From: Rhodanobacter sp. Soil772
GTDB taxonomy: Bacteria > Pseudomonadota > Gammaproteobacteria > Xanthomonadales > Rhodanobacteraceae
Assembly (NCBI RefSeq): GCF_001428385.1
Contig: NZ_LMSK01000001.1
Coordinates: forward strand, 621,355-685,354
Direction of reading: 5' to 3'
DNA length: 64,000 nucleotides
Position numbers and translations under genes: made by a program
Shown here: positions 1 to 12,207 of the stretch, piece after piece
How the letters are laid out: each line of letters starts with the position of its first letter
How positions within the stretch are numbered: position 1 is the stretch's first letter
Notes under the pieces: model-generated
What the model saw: only the letters and a program-made list of their open reading frames with translations
Told to the model about the DNA's origin: nothing
Database searches by the model: none

Positions 1-660
1 GAGCCGGTAGTCGGGCATGTCGCGCTTGTTCATCCACAGGCCGGCGATCGCCACCGGCACGTTGATCAGGAAGATCAGCCGCCACGAGGTGAACTCGACG
101 ATCGCGCCGCCCAGCAGGGGGCCGAGTACCGAGCCGAGCAGGCCGAACGTGGCCACCGTGCTCATCGCCCGCACGAACTCGCGCTTGTCGATGCTGCGTA
201 CCAGCACGTAGCGGCCCACCGGCATCAGTGCGGCGCCGCCGATGCCTTGCACCACGCGCGCGGCGACCAGTTGCGGCAGCGTCTGCGCCACGCCGCACAG
301 CAGCGAGCCCAGGCCGAACACCACGATCGCCGCGCCGAACACCCGCCGCGTGCCGAAGCGGTCGCACAGCCACGGGCTGGCCGGGATCAGGATCGCCAGA
401 GTCAGCACGTAGCTGGTCAGTGCGGTGCGCATGCCCAGCGGGGTGACCGCGAGCGCATCGGCCATCGCCGGCACCGCGGTGTTGACCACGGTGGAATCCA
501 GCGATTGCATGAAGAAGGCGGCGGCCACCAGCCACAGCAATCCGCGGAAACGCTCGCGCGTGGAAATTTCGCGCCAATCGGCCGCATCCGCCGCTGGCAC
601 GGGGGCGTCGGAGGCGACGGCGTGGGTGTCCGCGGCAGTCTGGGGAGGCATTTTCGGCAT
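1..660 (-). CDS. MFS drug exporter, DHA2 (EmrB/QacA) family, 3' end outside window
   Basis: Reading frame entering from the left edge on the minus strand; the visible 220 residues are the N-terminal part of a 14-TM (DHA2) or 12-TM proton antiporter of the inner membrane. After about 45 soluble residues comes a first membrane segment with the acidic motif LDSTVVNTA (motif D1 of DHA families), then motif A between TM2 and TM3 (CDRFGTRRVFG), an arginine-containing TM4 (AARVVQGIGGA, motif B) and the antiporter motif C (GSVLGPLLGGAI) in TM5. Motif C marks an exporter rather than an importer. The start is the first ATG; a second ATG lies three codons later and the ribosome site is weak. The substrate cannot be told from sequence, and the end of the protein is missing. 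Confidence 0.85.
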   Translation of the reverse strand, partial: MPKMPPQTAADTHAVASDAPVPAADAADWREISTRERFRGLLWLVAAAFFMQSLDSTVVNTAVPAMADALAVTPLGMRTALTSYVLTLAILIPASPWLCDRFGTRRVFGAAIVVFGLGSLLCGVAQTLPQLVAARVVQGIGGAALMPVGRYVLVRSIDKREFVRAMSTVATFGLLGSVLGPLLGGAIVEFTSWRLIFLINVPVAIAGLWMNKRDMPDYRL

Positions 661-833
661 GGTAACTGTTATGACAGCTTGATTTTCGCCGGCAGTATCA
701 GCACAGTGGCCTTGTTTCATCTGCCAGTCATGCCCAGATAGGTACGACGGCCATCTACTACCACACGCGCCGGGGCGTCTTCGTTCCGGCGTGTGCTTTT
801 GTGCGGCAGGAGCCGCGAGTATCAGGAAAAGTC

Positions 834-3686
<2,853 letters not shown>

Positions 3687-3687
<1 letters not shown>

Positions 3688-4643
3688 TGGGCGTCGAACC
3701 ACTCGCCGCCCTGCAACTTCGCGCGCGGCTCTACGCGCTGCTGCGCGCGTTTTTCGCTGATCGCAACGTGCTGGAAGTGGAGACGCCGATCCTGTCGGCG
3801 GCCGGCAATACCGAGCCGAACATCGAGAGTTTCAGTACGCGCTTCAGTGGCCATGTCGACGCCGGCGCACGCGAGCGCTGGCTGCGCACCTCGCCGGAGT
3901 ACCCGCTGAAGCGGCTGCTCGCGGCCGGCATCGGCGACTGCTACGAGCTGGGCCGGGTGTTCCGCAATGGCGAGGCGGGCGGGCGGCACAATCCCGAATT
4001 CACCATGCTGGAGTGGTACCGGGTCGGCTGGGACCATCGCCGGTTGATGCGGGAAACCGTCGCGCTGGTCGAGGCGGCGCTGGCGATGCTGGGGCGGCGC
4101 GCCGAGGTGGTGGTGACGAGTTACCGGCAACTGTTCCTCGACGGGCTGGGCATCGACCCGGCGCACGCCACGATCGACGAGCTGCGTGCGCCGCTGGCCG
4201 AGTACGGCATCGGCCCGGATGGTCTCGGCCATGACGACTGGCTCGACCTGCTGATCACGCACAAGCTGCAACCGGCGTTTCCGCGCGATCGCATCACGGT
4301 GATCCACGACTATCCGGCCAGCCAGTGCGCACTGGCGAAGATCCGTCCCGGCGAGCCGCCGCTGGCCGAACGCTTCGAGCTATACCTGAGCCGCTACGAG
4401 CTGGCCAACGGCTATCACGAATTGAACGATGCAGTGGAACAGCGCGCACGTTTCGAGCGCGACAACGCAGTGCGCCGCGCGCGCGGCCTGCGCGAGATCC
4501 CGCTCGACGAACGCCTGCTCGGCGTGCTCGACGCGATGCCCGACTGCGCCGGTGTGGCGCTCGGCGTGGAGCGCCTGCTGATGTGCCTGGCCGACACCGA
4601 CGCGATCGCCGACGTGTTGGCCTATCCGTTTTCCGAAGCCTGA
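3687..4643 (+). CDS. epmA: Elongation factor P-(R)-beta-lysine ligase (EpmA/GenX/PoxA)
   Basis: 318 residues resembling the catalytic core of class II lysyl-tRNA synthetase without the anticodon-binding domain, which is what distinguishes EpmA. Motif 2 (RTSPEYPLKRLLAAGIGDCYELGRVFRNGE) and motif 3 (GVALGVERLLMCL) are clear, as is the family segment ANGYHELNDAVEQ. The family attaches beta-lysine to EF-P to relieve ribosome stalling at polyproline. The ATG at 3687 overlaps the ligA stop (TGATG-type junction), suggesting translational coupling. In-frame upstream codons would place the start inside ligA and are less likely. EpmB and EF-P are not in this window. Confidence 0.93.
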
Positions 4644-4719
4644 TCCGGCAGCCTGAAACCGACGACCCCGCCGTTGGGCGGGGTCGCGGTGCGTATCACT
4701 GCGGACTTTCCAGAGGCGG

Positions 4720-5982
4720 TTACGGGGCGATGAAACTCATCGCCCGCGCACGGCGTTCCAGCAACCCCACCGCGGGCTGGTCCTGCAGGCGCAAGTCGCG
4801 CAGTTCATACGGTGCACCGACACCCTGAAGACTCGCCGGGTCGTAGTGCAAGGTGAGCTGGCCGTTGCCGGGCGAGAGCCACGCCGCCGACTGCGCGAAC
4901 GCGGCCGGTACCATCGAACCATCGGCACCGCGTCCGTACAGCACGGCGGAGACCGCATAGCGGCTGGCGTCTCGTGCCGTTACCCCGAGCGTGATGTCGA
5001 TGCCCCGGTCGGCGGCGCGAGCCGTGCTGGCCAGTCCGCTGAAGCGGGCCACCGGTGCGGCCGCGGCGAACACGGTGGTGGTGTCGCGGCGGATCTCGTT
5101 GCCGGCATCGTCCCTGCCCACGGTGAAGCTGTGCACTTCCCACAGCCCCGGCGTGTTCGGGATGCTGCGCGGGCGGACATCGACGGTGAAGCTGCCGTCG
5201 GCCTGGCGACGGAAGCTCAGCGGCGTACTGCTGCCGTCCGGTGCGCGCAGCAGGCCGCCGACCGAACTCAGCGGCATGTCGCGGTCCTGCTCCTGCAACG
5301 CGACGCGCACATGCACGTCGCGGCCCAGCAGCAAGTCGTCGCGATCGGCCTTCGCGGTGACGGTGAACGGGCTCTGCGGCTCGTAGACGTGCACCACGTA
5401 GCGGCCGCTGGCCGCCGGCACCTGCAAGGTGACGACGCCGCTGCCGAGTTCGGGTTTGAGCTGCATCACCATCGACGCGGCCGGCACGTCCATGCCGGCT
5501 GCATGCAGGGCGGCGGCATCGGCGACCTGGCTGCTGGCGGCGTTCGCGCTCAACGACTGGCGGCCCAGTTGCAGATGCACGCCGGCCGGGTCCAGTTTGC
5601 CGACCGTCGCGTTGCCGGGACTGAGCCGGATGATCGCGCCGGGCGCGCTCAACGGCAGCTTCAGGCCCTGCTGCAGTTCGCTGGCCGAGACGTCGCGCCA
5701 GTATTCGCGACTGCTGCGCGCGAACGGTGGCGGCTGCGGCTGCAGTGCGGCGTCGTGCGGCAGCGGCCAGCTCACGCTGAGCGGGGTTCGCTCCACGTGC
5801 ACCCGCGGCGTCGCTGAAGTCGCGGTCGGGAGGCGCGCGGTGGCGTCGCGTGCCTGCAACACGGTGGGCACCATGTCGTTTTGTTGCGGCGGCAGCAGCA
5901 CGTGGGTACCGGCCATGGCCGGCACGGCGAGGCAGGTCGCCAACAAGGCGCTTGCAAGAATCCCTGGCTTCATGGCGATCAT
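4720..5982 (-). CDS. Exported DUF4785-type protein
   Basis: 420 residues from the ATG overlapping the upstream stop, or 417 from an ATG three codons later (position 5973) that begins the signal peptide MKPGILASALLATCLAVPAMA. The mature part is rich in beta strands and Ala/Pro. The middle has immunoglobulin-like traits (DLLLGRDVHVRVALQEQ, then GSFTVDVRPRSIPNTPGLWEVHSF), recalling the DUF4785 family of exported proteins in Xanthomonadaceae; this assignment is from memory of the family and not tested. No catalytic motif is seen. It overlaps the upstream exported hydrolase gene by 4 nt (ATGA), so the two are probably translated together and may act on the same extracellular process. Confidence 0.65.
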   Translation of the reverse strand: MIAMKPGILASALLATCLAVPAMAGTHVLLPPQQNDMVPTVLQARDATARLPTATSATPRVHVERTPLSVSWPLPHDAALQPQPPPFARSSREYWRDVSASELQQGLKLPLSAPGAIIRLSPGNATVGKLDPAGVHLQLGRQSLSANAASSQVADAAALHAAGMDVPAASMVMQLKPELGSGVVTLQVPAASGRYVVHVYEPQSPFTVTAKADRDDLLLGRDVHVRVALQEQDRDMPLSSVGGLLRAPDGSSTPLSFRRQADGSFTVDVRPRSIPNTPGLWEVHSFTVGRDDAGNEIRRDTTTVFAAAAPVARFSGLASTARAADRGIDITLGVTARDASRYAVSAVLYGRGADGSMVPAAFAQSAAWLSPGNGQLTLHYDPASLQGVGAPYELRDLRLQDQPAVGLLERRARAMSFIAP

Positions 5983-6836
5983 CCCCCGATGTCGTTGGCG
6001 AGAATGGATTCGAGACCGAAGCAGGCGCGCCGGCTCTGGTTGTGGTTCAGTACGGAGCCGCCGGTTTTCTGCGTGTCGCGGAACCACACCGTGCCGGCGG
6101 CGGACGCGCTGGAGCATTCGATGAAACCGTCCGAGCAGCTGCTCAGCCAGTTCTGGGTGATCTCCAGCCCCACGCTTTGCGAATAACCGCCGCAGTAGGC
6201 CTGGCTGCTCCAGAAGCCGGACACCACGTCGGTGCCGACCACGGCGCGGAACGGCACCGGCAGCGCCGGTCGCCCGCCCGTGCCGAGCAGATACTGCTGG
6301 TTGTAGACGGCCATCCAGCCGACCTGCTGCTGGCGCACCGCATCGGTCTTGTAGCCGAGCAGCCAGCCCAGCGCGGATTCGAACACGTTGCCGGCGATCA
6401 CCGCGTCGGCCAGCGGCGTGCCGGCGCTGGACGGCGCGAGCGCGTCGACCTTGGCGATGCGGCTGATGATGGCCGGGTAGCGCGCATCCCAGGTCGGGTT
6501 GGACAGGATCCAGCGCATCACGTTGCCGCCGTTGGAGTGGGTGACCACGATCAGGCGATCGATATGGCGGTTCTGGATGAAGCTGGTGAGCTGGCCGGCC
6601 AGGCAGCCGGCAGCACGGTCGTCCCACATGTACTGGTTGAAATCGCAATTGACCACCAGCAGGTTGCTGCGGTCGGTCAGGCCGTTGCGCACACCCTCGA
6701 CCATGGCGGCCTGCCAGTAGTCGTTGTAGGCGTCGGTCTGGCTGCCGGTGCCGTGGACCAGCGCCACGCCGGTAGTGGCGGCCTGGGCCGTGGTGCAGGC
6801 CAGGGCCAGTGACAACATCAATGTTGTACGTCGCAC
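5979..6836 (-). CDS. Exported alpha/beta-hydrolase (lipase-like)
   Basis: 285 residues from a GTG start at 6836 preceded by GGGGAGAG. An N-terminal signal peptide ends in TTAQA before ATTGVALVHG, giving a secreted or periplasmic protein. LVHGTGS is the oxyanion-hole strand of alpha/beta hydrolases and VTHSNGGN supplies the nucleophilic serine (family pattern GxSxG replaced by THSNG). The histidine of NHNQSRR near the C terminus is a plausible catalytic base. Several cysteines suggest disulfides after export. A lipase/esterase or depolymerase role is likely, but the substrate is unknown. Overlaps the DUF4785 gene by 4 nt and lies divergent to the MHS transporter gene. Confidence 0.75.
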   Translation of the reverse strand: MRRTTLMLSLALACTTAQAATTGVALVHGTGSQTDAYNDYWQAAMVEGVRNGLTDRSNLLVVNCDFNQYMWDDRAAGCLAGQLTSFIQNRHIDRLIVVTHSNGGNVMRWILSNPTWDARYPAIISRIAKVDALAPSSAGTPLADAVIAGNVFESALGWLLGYKTDAVRQQQVGWMAVYNQQYLLGTGGRPALPVPFRAVVGTDVVSGFWSSQAYCGGYSQSVGLEITQNWLSSCSDGFIECSSASAAGTVWFRDTQKTGGSVLNHNQSRRACFGLESILANDIGG

Positions 6837-7110
6837 GTGGGTCTCTCCCCTTGGAAGCGGCGAAGCGCCGCGGGTAGAGCCGGCCCGGTTGCAGCCACAG
6901 GTACGCCAAACCCCCTGTGCTGCAGGCAGGTCGACTTCGGGTGATGCCGGCGAGGCATCGTCAGGATGTGTCGCCTGATCCCCCCAGACCGTGCGGCACG
7001 GTATGGACTCTAGCAGCGCCATACGTCAGCGTCTTGACGCAACCGCACAATGGCGGCGGCATGCGCGACTGCTAAGGTTGCGCGCTTGTCATGGCAGGAA
7101 TGCCCACGCG

Positions 7111-8415
7111 ATGCAGCTCCCTCTGGTTGACAACTTTCCGTCCGATCGTTTGCGCCGGCGCGACGTGAAAACCCTGCTGCTGTCCGCGCTGGGCGGTGCG
7201 CTGGAGTTCTACGATTTCGTGGTGTTCGTGTTCTTCGCGATCCCGCTGAGCCATCTGTTCTTTCCGCCCGACACCGCGCCGTGGCTGGCCCAGTTGCAGG
7301 TGTTCGGCATCTTCGCGGCGGGTTATCTGGCGCGGCCGCTGGGCGGCATCGTGATGGCGCATTACGGCGACAAGCTGGGGCGCAAGCGGATGTTCACCCT
7401 CAGCGTGTTCCTGATGGCGGTGCCGACCCTGGCCATCGGCCTGCTGCCGGTGTACGCGCAGATCGGCATGCTGGCGCCGTTGTTGTTGCTGTTGCTGCGG
7501 GTGGTACAGGGCATCGCGGTGGGCGGCGAGGTGCCGGGCGCGTGGGTGTTCGTGGCCGAGCATGTGCCGCCGAAGCGGATCGGTTTTGCCTGCGCCAGTC
7601 TCACCTCGGGACTCACCGTGGGCATCCTGATCGGCTCGCTGGTGGCCGCGGCGATCAACAGCCGGATGACGCCGGCCGAGGTGCTCGACCACGGCTGGCG
7701 GCTGCCGTTCCTGGCCGGCGGCGTGTTCGGTTTCTTCGCGGTGTGGCTGCGCCGCTGGCTCAGCGAGACGCCGGTGTTCGAGGCGATGCATGCGCGCAAG
7801 GAGCTGGCCTCGGGGCTGCCGCTGCGGCGAGTGTTCGAACGGCACCTGCCCAGCGTGCTGCTGTCGATGCTGGTGACCTGGATGCTCACCGCGGCGATCG
7901 TGGTGCTGATTCTGATGACGCCGACGCTGGTGCAGTCGGTGTTCCACGTCGCACCGGCGCGCGCGTTCTTCGGCAACAGCGTGGCCTCGTTCGCGCTGGC
8001 GCTCGGTTGCCTTTTCTACGGCTGGCTGGCCGATCGCATCGGTTACGCACGGACGTTGCTGGCCGGCGCGATCGGGCTGCTGGCATGCAGCTACGCGTTG
8101 TACTTCGACCTGCAGGCCGGTGCCGCGCATTTCATCGCGCTGTACGCGCTGGCGGGTTTCGCCGTGGGCGTGGTCGGCGTGGTACCGGCGCTGATGGTGG
8201 TGGCGTTTCCGCCGGCGGTGCGGTTTTCCGGCCTGTCGTTCTCGTACAACATCGCCTATGCGCTGTTCGGCGGATTGACGCCGCCGCTGATCGGCCTGCT
8301 GGTGAAGTGGTTCGGCGTGCTCGCGCCAGCGCACTACGTGGCGTTCACCGCCGTGATCGGGATCGCCGTCGCGGCCTGGCTGTTGACCGCACGGCGCGCG
8401 GCGGTTCCTGCCTAG
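7111..8415 (+). CDS. MFS transporter, metabolite:H+ symporter (MHS) family
   Basis: 434 residues with about 12 membrane segments. The start region ALGGALEFYDFVVFVFFA and the loop motif HYGDKLGRKRMF (motif A) are typical of the MHS family (ProP, ShiA, KgtP). RVVQGIAVGGEVPGAWVFVAEH in TM4 and the following basic PPKRIGFACASL also fit. These are inner-membrane proton symporters for organic acids or osmolytes; which one cannot be read here. ATG 7111 is preferred over in-frame starts up to 120 nt upstream because the upstream stretch is Arg-rich and non-membrane, and an AGGA lies 11 nt before it. The last 4 nt overlap the convergent DUF2461 gene. Confidence 0.85.
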   Translation: MQLPLVDNFPSDRLRRRDVKTLLLSALGGALEFYDFVVFVFFAIPLSHLFFPPDTAPWLAQLQVFGIFAAGYLARPLGGIVMAHYGDKLGRKRMFTLSVFLMAVPTLAIGLLPVYAQIGMLAPLLLLLLRVVQGIAVGGEVPGAWVFVAEHVPPKRIGFACASLTSGLTVGILIGSLVAAAINSRMTPAEVLDHGWRLPFLAGGVFGFFAVWLRRWLSETPVFEAMHARKELASGLPLRRVFERHLPSVLLSMLVTWMLTAAIVVLILMTPTLVQSVFHVAPARAFFGNSVASFALALGCLFYGWLADRIGYARTLLAGAIGLLACSYALYFDLQAGAAHFIALYALAGFAVGVVGVVPALMVVAFPPAVRFSGLSFSYNIAYALFGGLTPPLIGLLVKWFGVLAPAHYVAFTAVIGIAVAAWLLTARRAAVPA

Positions 8416-9098
8416 AACTCCAGTTCCTGCGCTGCGCACAGGTAGTCGACCAGCGGCGCAACCTGCTTGAACGTGGCCACCGTCCACGGCAGCAGCTCGC
8501 CGGAGCAGGCCAGCGCCTCGCTGAACGTGGTGGTGGCGACGAAGTCTTTGCGCTTGAGATCTTCGATCAACTCGTGCGCTGGGTCGTAGCCGCGCGGCGG
8601 ACGCACCAGCGATTCGCCGCCCAGTTGCAGGTGCTCGCGGAACGTCTTGCTCTGCGTGGCGCGTTTCCATGCGGCCGGGTTGTCGACCAGGAATTCGCGG
8701 ATGTGCTTCAGCGCATCCGGTTCCGGATGCCACATGCCGCCGCCGGCGAAGCATTCGCCGGGTTCGATGTGCAGGTAGAACCCCGGCGCCTGGATCTCGT
8801 GCCGGCGCTGGTGGAAGAAACGCGAACCCTGCCACGACTTGTACGGCAGCTTGTTGTTGGAGTAGCGGGTGTCGCGGTAGATGCGGTACAGCGAGCCGCC
8901 GTTCTTGCGCGGGTCGGCGCGGTAATGCGCGCTGATCTTCGCCAGCGGTGCCTGCAGGTCGGTGATCAGTTGCAGGAACGGCTCGCGCACGTGGCGTTCG
9001 TAGTCGTCCTTGTGCGCGTGGAACCATTCGCGATTGTTGTTGCGCTCGACCGCGCGCAGGAAGCGGAAGGTGGCGGGGGTGAAATAGCTCTGGGACAT
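8412..9098 (-). CDS. DUF2461 family protein
   Basis: 228 residues, the usual length for DUF2461 (TIGR02453). The characteristic opening FTPATFRFLRAVERNNNREWFHAHKDDYE, the central RIYRDTRYSNNKLPYKSW and GFYLHIEPGECFAGGGMWHP are all present. The family is widespread in bacteria and fungi and has no established biochemical function. No signal peptide or membrane segment, so cytoplasmic. The gene is monocistronic or leads nothing obvious: sbcB upstream on the same strand is separated by about 30 nt, so the two could be co-transcribed. Confidence 0.88.
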   Translation of the reverse strand: MSQSYFTPATFRFLRAVERNNNREWFHAHKDDYERHVREPFLQLITDLQAPLAKISAHYRADPRKNGGSLYRIYRDTRYSNNKLPYKSWQGSRFFHQRRHEIQAPGFYLHIEPGECFAGGGMWHPEPDALKHIREFLVDNPAAWKRATQSKTFREHLQLGGESLVRPPRGYDPAHELIEDLKRKDFVATTTFSEALACSGELLPWTVATFKQVAPLVDYLCAAQELEF

Positions 9099-9131
9099 GG
9101 CGGGTCTGAATGGCGAATCGGGTGGGTTGGA

Positions 9132-10577
9132 TCAGAGGGGTTCGAGGCTGGCAGCGAGTTGTTCGCCCCAGGCCTGCAGCAGGTCGAGCAGGGCCAGCTT
9201 GTCCTGCGCCTGCGGATCGTGGCGCAGTTCGCCGAGGCGGGCGAAATAGTCGTCGAGGGTGAGCCCGGTCAGTGGCGTGTGGCGGGTGAGGCGCGCCTGG
9301 CGGAAGCTTTCCCAGCGCACATGTTCGTCGGCGTCCAGCGTCTCGGGCCAGTTGCGCGCGCGGTAGCGGAACAGCAGCTCCGCATAGCGCGGATCACGGA
9401 ACGGGAACGCGCGCGTGCCCAGCTCCTTCGGCGGAGTGGCACGGACCTGGGCCAGCAGGCGCTTGTCGGCATCGGGCAGGAAGCCGCCGCCGTACAAGGC
9501 CAGCTCGGGGTCTTCCGGCGGCGGCAGTTCGGCGGCGCGCTGGAACACGCGGCGCAGTTTCTCGGCGAGTCCATCGACGGCATGCAGCGTGTCGCGATGG
9601 GCCTGGCAGCGGGCCAGGTCCAGCTGCAGGCGACCCAGGTCCACGCCCTGCAGCACCGACAGCGGCGCCAGCGCCGGCGCGTGGTTTGCGCGCACGGTGC
9701 GCAGCGGGATGCGCTCGACGTCCTCGGGCAGATCGGCGCGCGCGGTGAAGATGCGGTCGGCGATCTCGTCCTCGTCCAGTGCCAGCCATGTGGCCGGGTC
9801 GGTGGCGAGGTCGTACACGATCACTTCGCCGGGGCGGCTCGGGTGCGGCGCCAGCGGCGCGATCACGGCCAGGCAATGGCGGCTGGCCGGATAGCGCGAA
9901 GAGACGTGCACCACCGGCGTCATGTTCACCACGTCGAGCAGCTCGAACACTTTCTGCTTGCGGCGCAGGCCGTAGTACCAGTCCCACAGCCGCGGCTGAC
10001 GCACGCGGATCAGCCGGGCCAGGTCGATCAGCGCGTAGACGTCGGACAGTGCGTCGTGGGCGCGTTCCTGCTTGAGCCGGTTCGCGCTGGCCAGGTGTTC
10101 CAGCTTGAAGCTGGGCGAGCCGTCCTCGCGGAGCGGCCAGACGATGCCTTCGGGCCGCAGCGCCTGGCACATGCGCACCAGGTCGATCAGGTCCCAGCGC
10201 GAGTTGCCGTTTTCCCACTCGCGGCCGTACGGCTCGTAGAAGTTGCGGTACAGCATCTGCCGGGTGAACTCGTCGTCGAAGCGCAGCGAGTTGTAGCCCA
10301 CCCCGCAGGTGCCCGGCGCCGCCAGCTGTTCGTGCACGCGGGCGGCGAATTCGGCCTCGCTGACTCCTTCGCGTTCGGCCTGTTGCGGGGTGATGCCGGT
10401 GATCAGGCAGGCGTCGGGGTGGGGCGGCATCTCCAGCGACGGCTTGCCGTAGAACATCACCGGTTCGCCGATGACTTCCAGTTCGAGGGTGGTGCGGATG
10501 CCGGCGAACTGCAGCGGCCGGTCGCGCCGCGGGTCGGCACCGGAGGTCTCGTAGTCGTGCCAGAAGAAGGTCTGCAT
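9132..10577 (-). CDS. sbcB: Exodeoxyribonuclease I
   Basis: 481 residues, close to the 475 of E. coli ExoI. The DEDDh exonuclease domain begins with [10 protein letters not shown] (D8, E10), continues with [11 protein letters not shown] (second acidic motif) and ends with [13 protein letters not shown] (the histidine and last aspartate). The SH3-like and helical C-terminal parts that form the ssDNA channel follow ([34 protein letters not shown]). It degrades single-stranded DNA 3' to 5' in recombination and mismatch repair. The ATG at 10577 fits the family N terminus. Divergent from orn, another DEDDh exonuclease, with about 70 nt between the starts. Confidence 0.95.
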   Translation of the reverse strand: MQTFFWHDYETSGADPRRDRPLQFAGIRTTLELEVIGEPVMFYGKPSLEMPPHPDACLITGITPQQAEREGVSEAEFAARVHEQLAAPGTCGVGYNSLRFDDEFTRQMLYRNFYEPYGREWENGNSRWDLIDLVRMCQALRPEGIVWPLREDGSPSFKLEHLASANRLKQERAHDALSDVYALIDLARLIRVRQPRLWDWYYGLRRKQKVFELLDVVNMTPVVHVSSRYPASRHCLAVIAPLAPHPSRPGEVIVYDLATDPATWLALDEDEIADRIFTARADLPEDVERIPLRTVRANHAPALAPLSVLQGVDLGRLQLDLARCQAHRDTLHAVDGLAEKLRRVFQRAAELPPPEDPELALYGGGFLPDADKRLLAQVRATPPKELGTRAFPFRDPRYAELLFRYRARNWPETLDADEHVRWESFRQARLTRHTPLTGLTLDDYFARLGELRHDPQAQDKLALLDLLQAWGEQLAASLEPL

Positions 10578-10648
10578 CGGGCCATGATCGCATGGCCGAA
10601 AGCCGGGCCGGCATGGGGCTGATAAACTCCGCCCCACAAGGAGAGCCC

Positions 10649-11215
10649 ATGAGCCAAGTACACGAAGACAACCTGATCTGGATCGATCTGGAGATGACCG
10701 GCCTCGACACCGACAACGACTCGATTCTGGAGATCGCCACGGTGGTCACCGACAAAGACCTGAACCTGCTGGCCGAAGGGCCGGTGTTCGCCATGCGCCA
10801 CGAAATCGACCGGCTGGAGTCGATGGACAACTGGAATACCAACCAGCATCACAAGTCGGGCCTGTGGCGACAGGTACTGATTTCGGAAACCGACCACGCG
10901 ATGGCCGAGCAGGCCACGGTGGATTTCCTGCGCGCATGGGTGCCACCGGGCAAGTCGCCGATGTGCGGCAACTCGATCTGCCAGGACCGCCGCTTCCTGC
11001 ACCGACAGATGCCGCGGCTGGAACGCTATTTCCACTACCGCAACCTGGACGTCTCCACGCTCAAGGAGCTGGCCCGGCGCTGGGCGCCGGAGATCGCCAA
11101 GAGCGTCGGCAAGGAATCGGCGCATACCGCACTGTCGGATATCCGCGACTCCATCGCCGAACTGCGTCACTATCGCCGCTACATGGGCGAACTGGGCGGC
11201 AGGATCGAAGCCTGA
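10649..11215 (+). CDS. orn: Oligoribonuclease
   Basis: 188 residues. Degrades 2- to 5-nt RNAs and pGpG, the last step of mRNA and c-di-GMP breakdown. All DEDDh residues are visible: D13 and E15 in [11 protein letters not shown]113 in [10 protein letters not shown]159 and D164 in [13 protein letters not shown] strong AAGGAGAG ribosome site precedes the ATG. First gene of a run with folP and glmM in the same direction (33-nt and 46-nt gaps), probably an operon. Confidence 0.97.
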   Translation: MSQVHEDNLIWIDLEMTGLDTDNDSILEIATVVTDKDLNLLAEGPVFAMRHEIDRLESMDNWNTNQHHKSGLWRQVLISETDHAMAEQATVDFLRAWVPPGKSPMCGNSICQDRRFLHRQMPRLERYFHYRNLDVSTLKELARRWAPEIAKSVGKESAHTALSDIRDSIAELRHYRRYMGELGGRIEA

Positions 11216-11247
11216 GTGCGGCGCCGTTTCCGGAAACTGACGAGGCC

Positions 11248-12162
11248 ATGAGCATGTCGAACGATCTGTTTGCGCCGGTGCTGGATTGCGCCGGGCGGCC
11301 GTTGCGGCTCGACCGCGCGCGGGTGGTCGGCATTCTCAACGTCACCCCCGATTCGTTTTCCGATGGCGGCACGCACGACAGTGTGGAGGCGGCCGTGGCG
11401 CATGGCTTGCGCATGGCGGAAGAGGGCGCCGACATGCTCGACGTCGGCGGCGAATCGACTCGTCCCGGCGCGGCCGACGTGCCGGCCGAGGAAGAACTGC
11501 GCCGGGTGCTGCCGGTGATCGAACAGCTGATTGCGCGCACCACGCTGCCGATCGCGATCGACACCTCCAAGCCGGAAGTGATGCGCGCGGCGGTGGCCGC
11601 CGGCGCCGGCATGATCAACGACGTGTACGCGCTGCGCCGCGACGGCGCGATGGAAGCCGCGGCCACACTGGGCGTGCCGGTGTGCCTGATGCACATGCAG
11701 GGCGAGCCGCGCAGCATGCAGGCCGAGCCGCATTACGACGACGTGGTCGGCGAGGTGCACCGGTTCCTCACCGACCGGCTGTTCGCCTGCGAACTGGCTG
11801 GGATCGACCGGCGCAAAGTGATGGTCGACGTCGGCTTCGGTTTCGGCAAGACGCTGGAACACAACCTCGCGCTGCTGTGCGCGCTGGAGCGTTTCGCCAA
11901 CCTCGGTAGCGGCGTATACGCCGGGCTGTCGCGCAAGTCGATGATCGGCACGCTGACCGGCCGCAGCGAGCCGGCCGAACGCGCCGCCGGCTCGGCCGCG
12001 GCCGCGTTGATCGCGGTTCAGCGCGGCGCCCGCATGGTGCGTGTGCATGACGTCGCCGCCACCGTGGATGCGCTGGCGGTATGGCAGGCGGTGCATGCGC
12101 TCGACACGGTGCCGCGGCGTGAGGAAAAATCCAACGCACCGCGCTGGCCCGACGACGACTGA
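11248..12162 (+). CDS. folP: Dihydropteroate synthase
   Basis: 304 residues. Joins p-aminobenzoate to hydroxymethyldihydropterin pyrophosphate in folate synthesis and is the sulfonamide target. The TIM-barrel signatures GILNVTPDSFSDGG, LDVGGESTRPGA and the late ALIAVQRGARMVRVHDV are intact, with the substrate loop DTSKPEVM and LMHMQGEPRSMQ. Two ATGs lie two codons apart (MSMSND); the first is taken. There is an approximately 20-residue hydrophilic C-terminal tail (PRREEKSNAPRWPDDD) beyond the usual end. Followed by glmM. Confidence 0.96.
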   Translation: MSMSNDLFAPVLDCAGRPLRLDRARVVGILNVTPDSFSDGGTHDSVEAAVAHGLRMAEEGADMLDVGGESTRPGAADVPAEEELRRVLPVIEQLIARTTLPIAIDTSKPEVMRAAVAAGAGMINDVYALRRDGAMEAAATLGVPVCLMHMQGEPRSMQAEPHYDDVVGEVHRFLTDRLFACELAGIDRRKVMVDVGFGFGKTLEHNLALLCALERFANLGSGVYAGLSRKSMIGTLTGRSEPAERAAGSAAAALIAVQRGARMVRVHDVAATVDALAVWQAVHALDTVPRREEKSNAPRWPDDD

Positions 12163-12207
12163 TCGACCGGGCGAAACAGCGGCAGGGACGGAAAAAAACC
12201 TTTCGGG

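Noticed and set aside
7281-10622. Plus-strand open frame of over 1100 codons through the MHS transporter, DUF2461 and sbcB
   Set aside because: Crosses three real genes in other frames, low-complexity Arg/Ala/Gly/Val composition.
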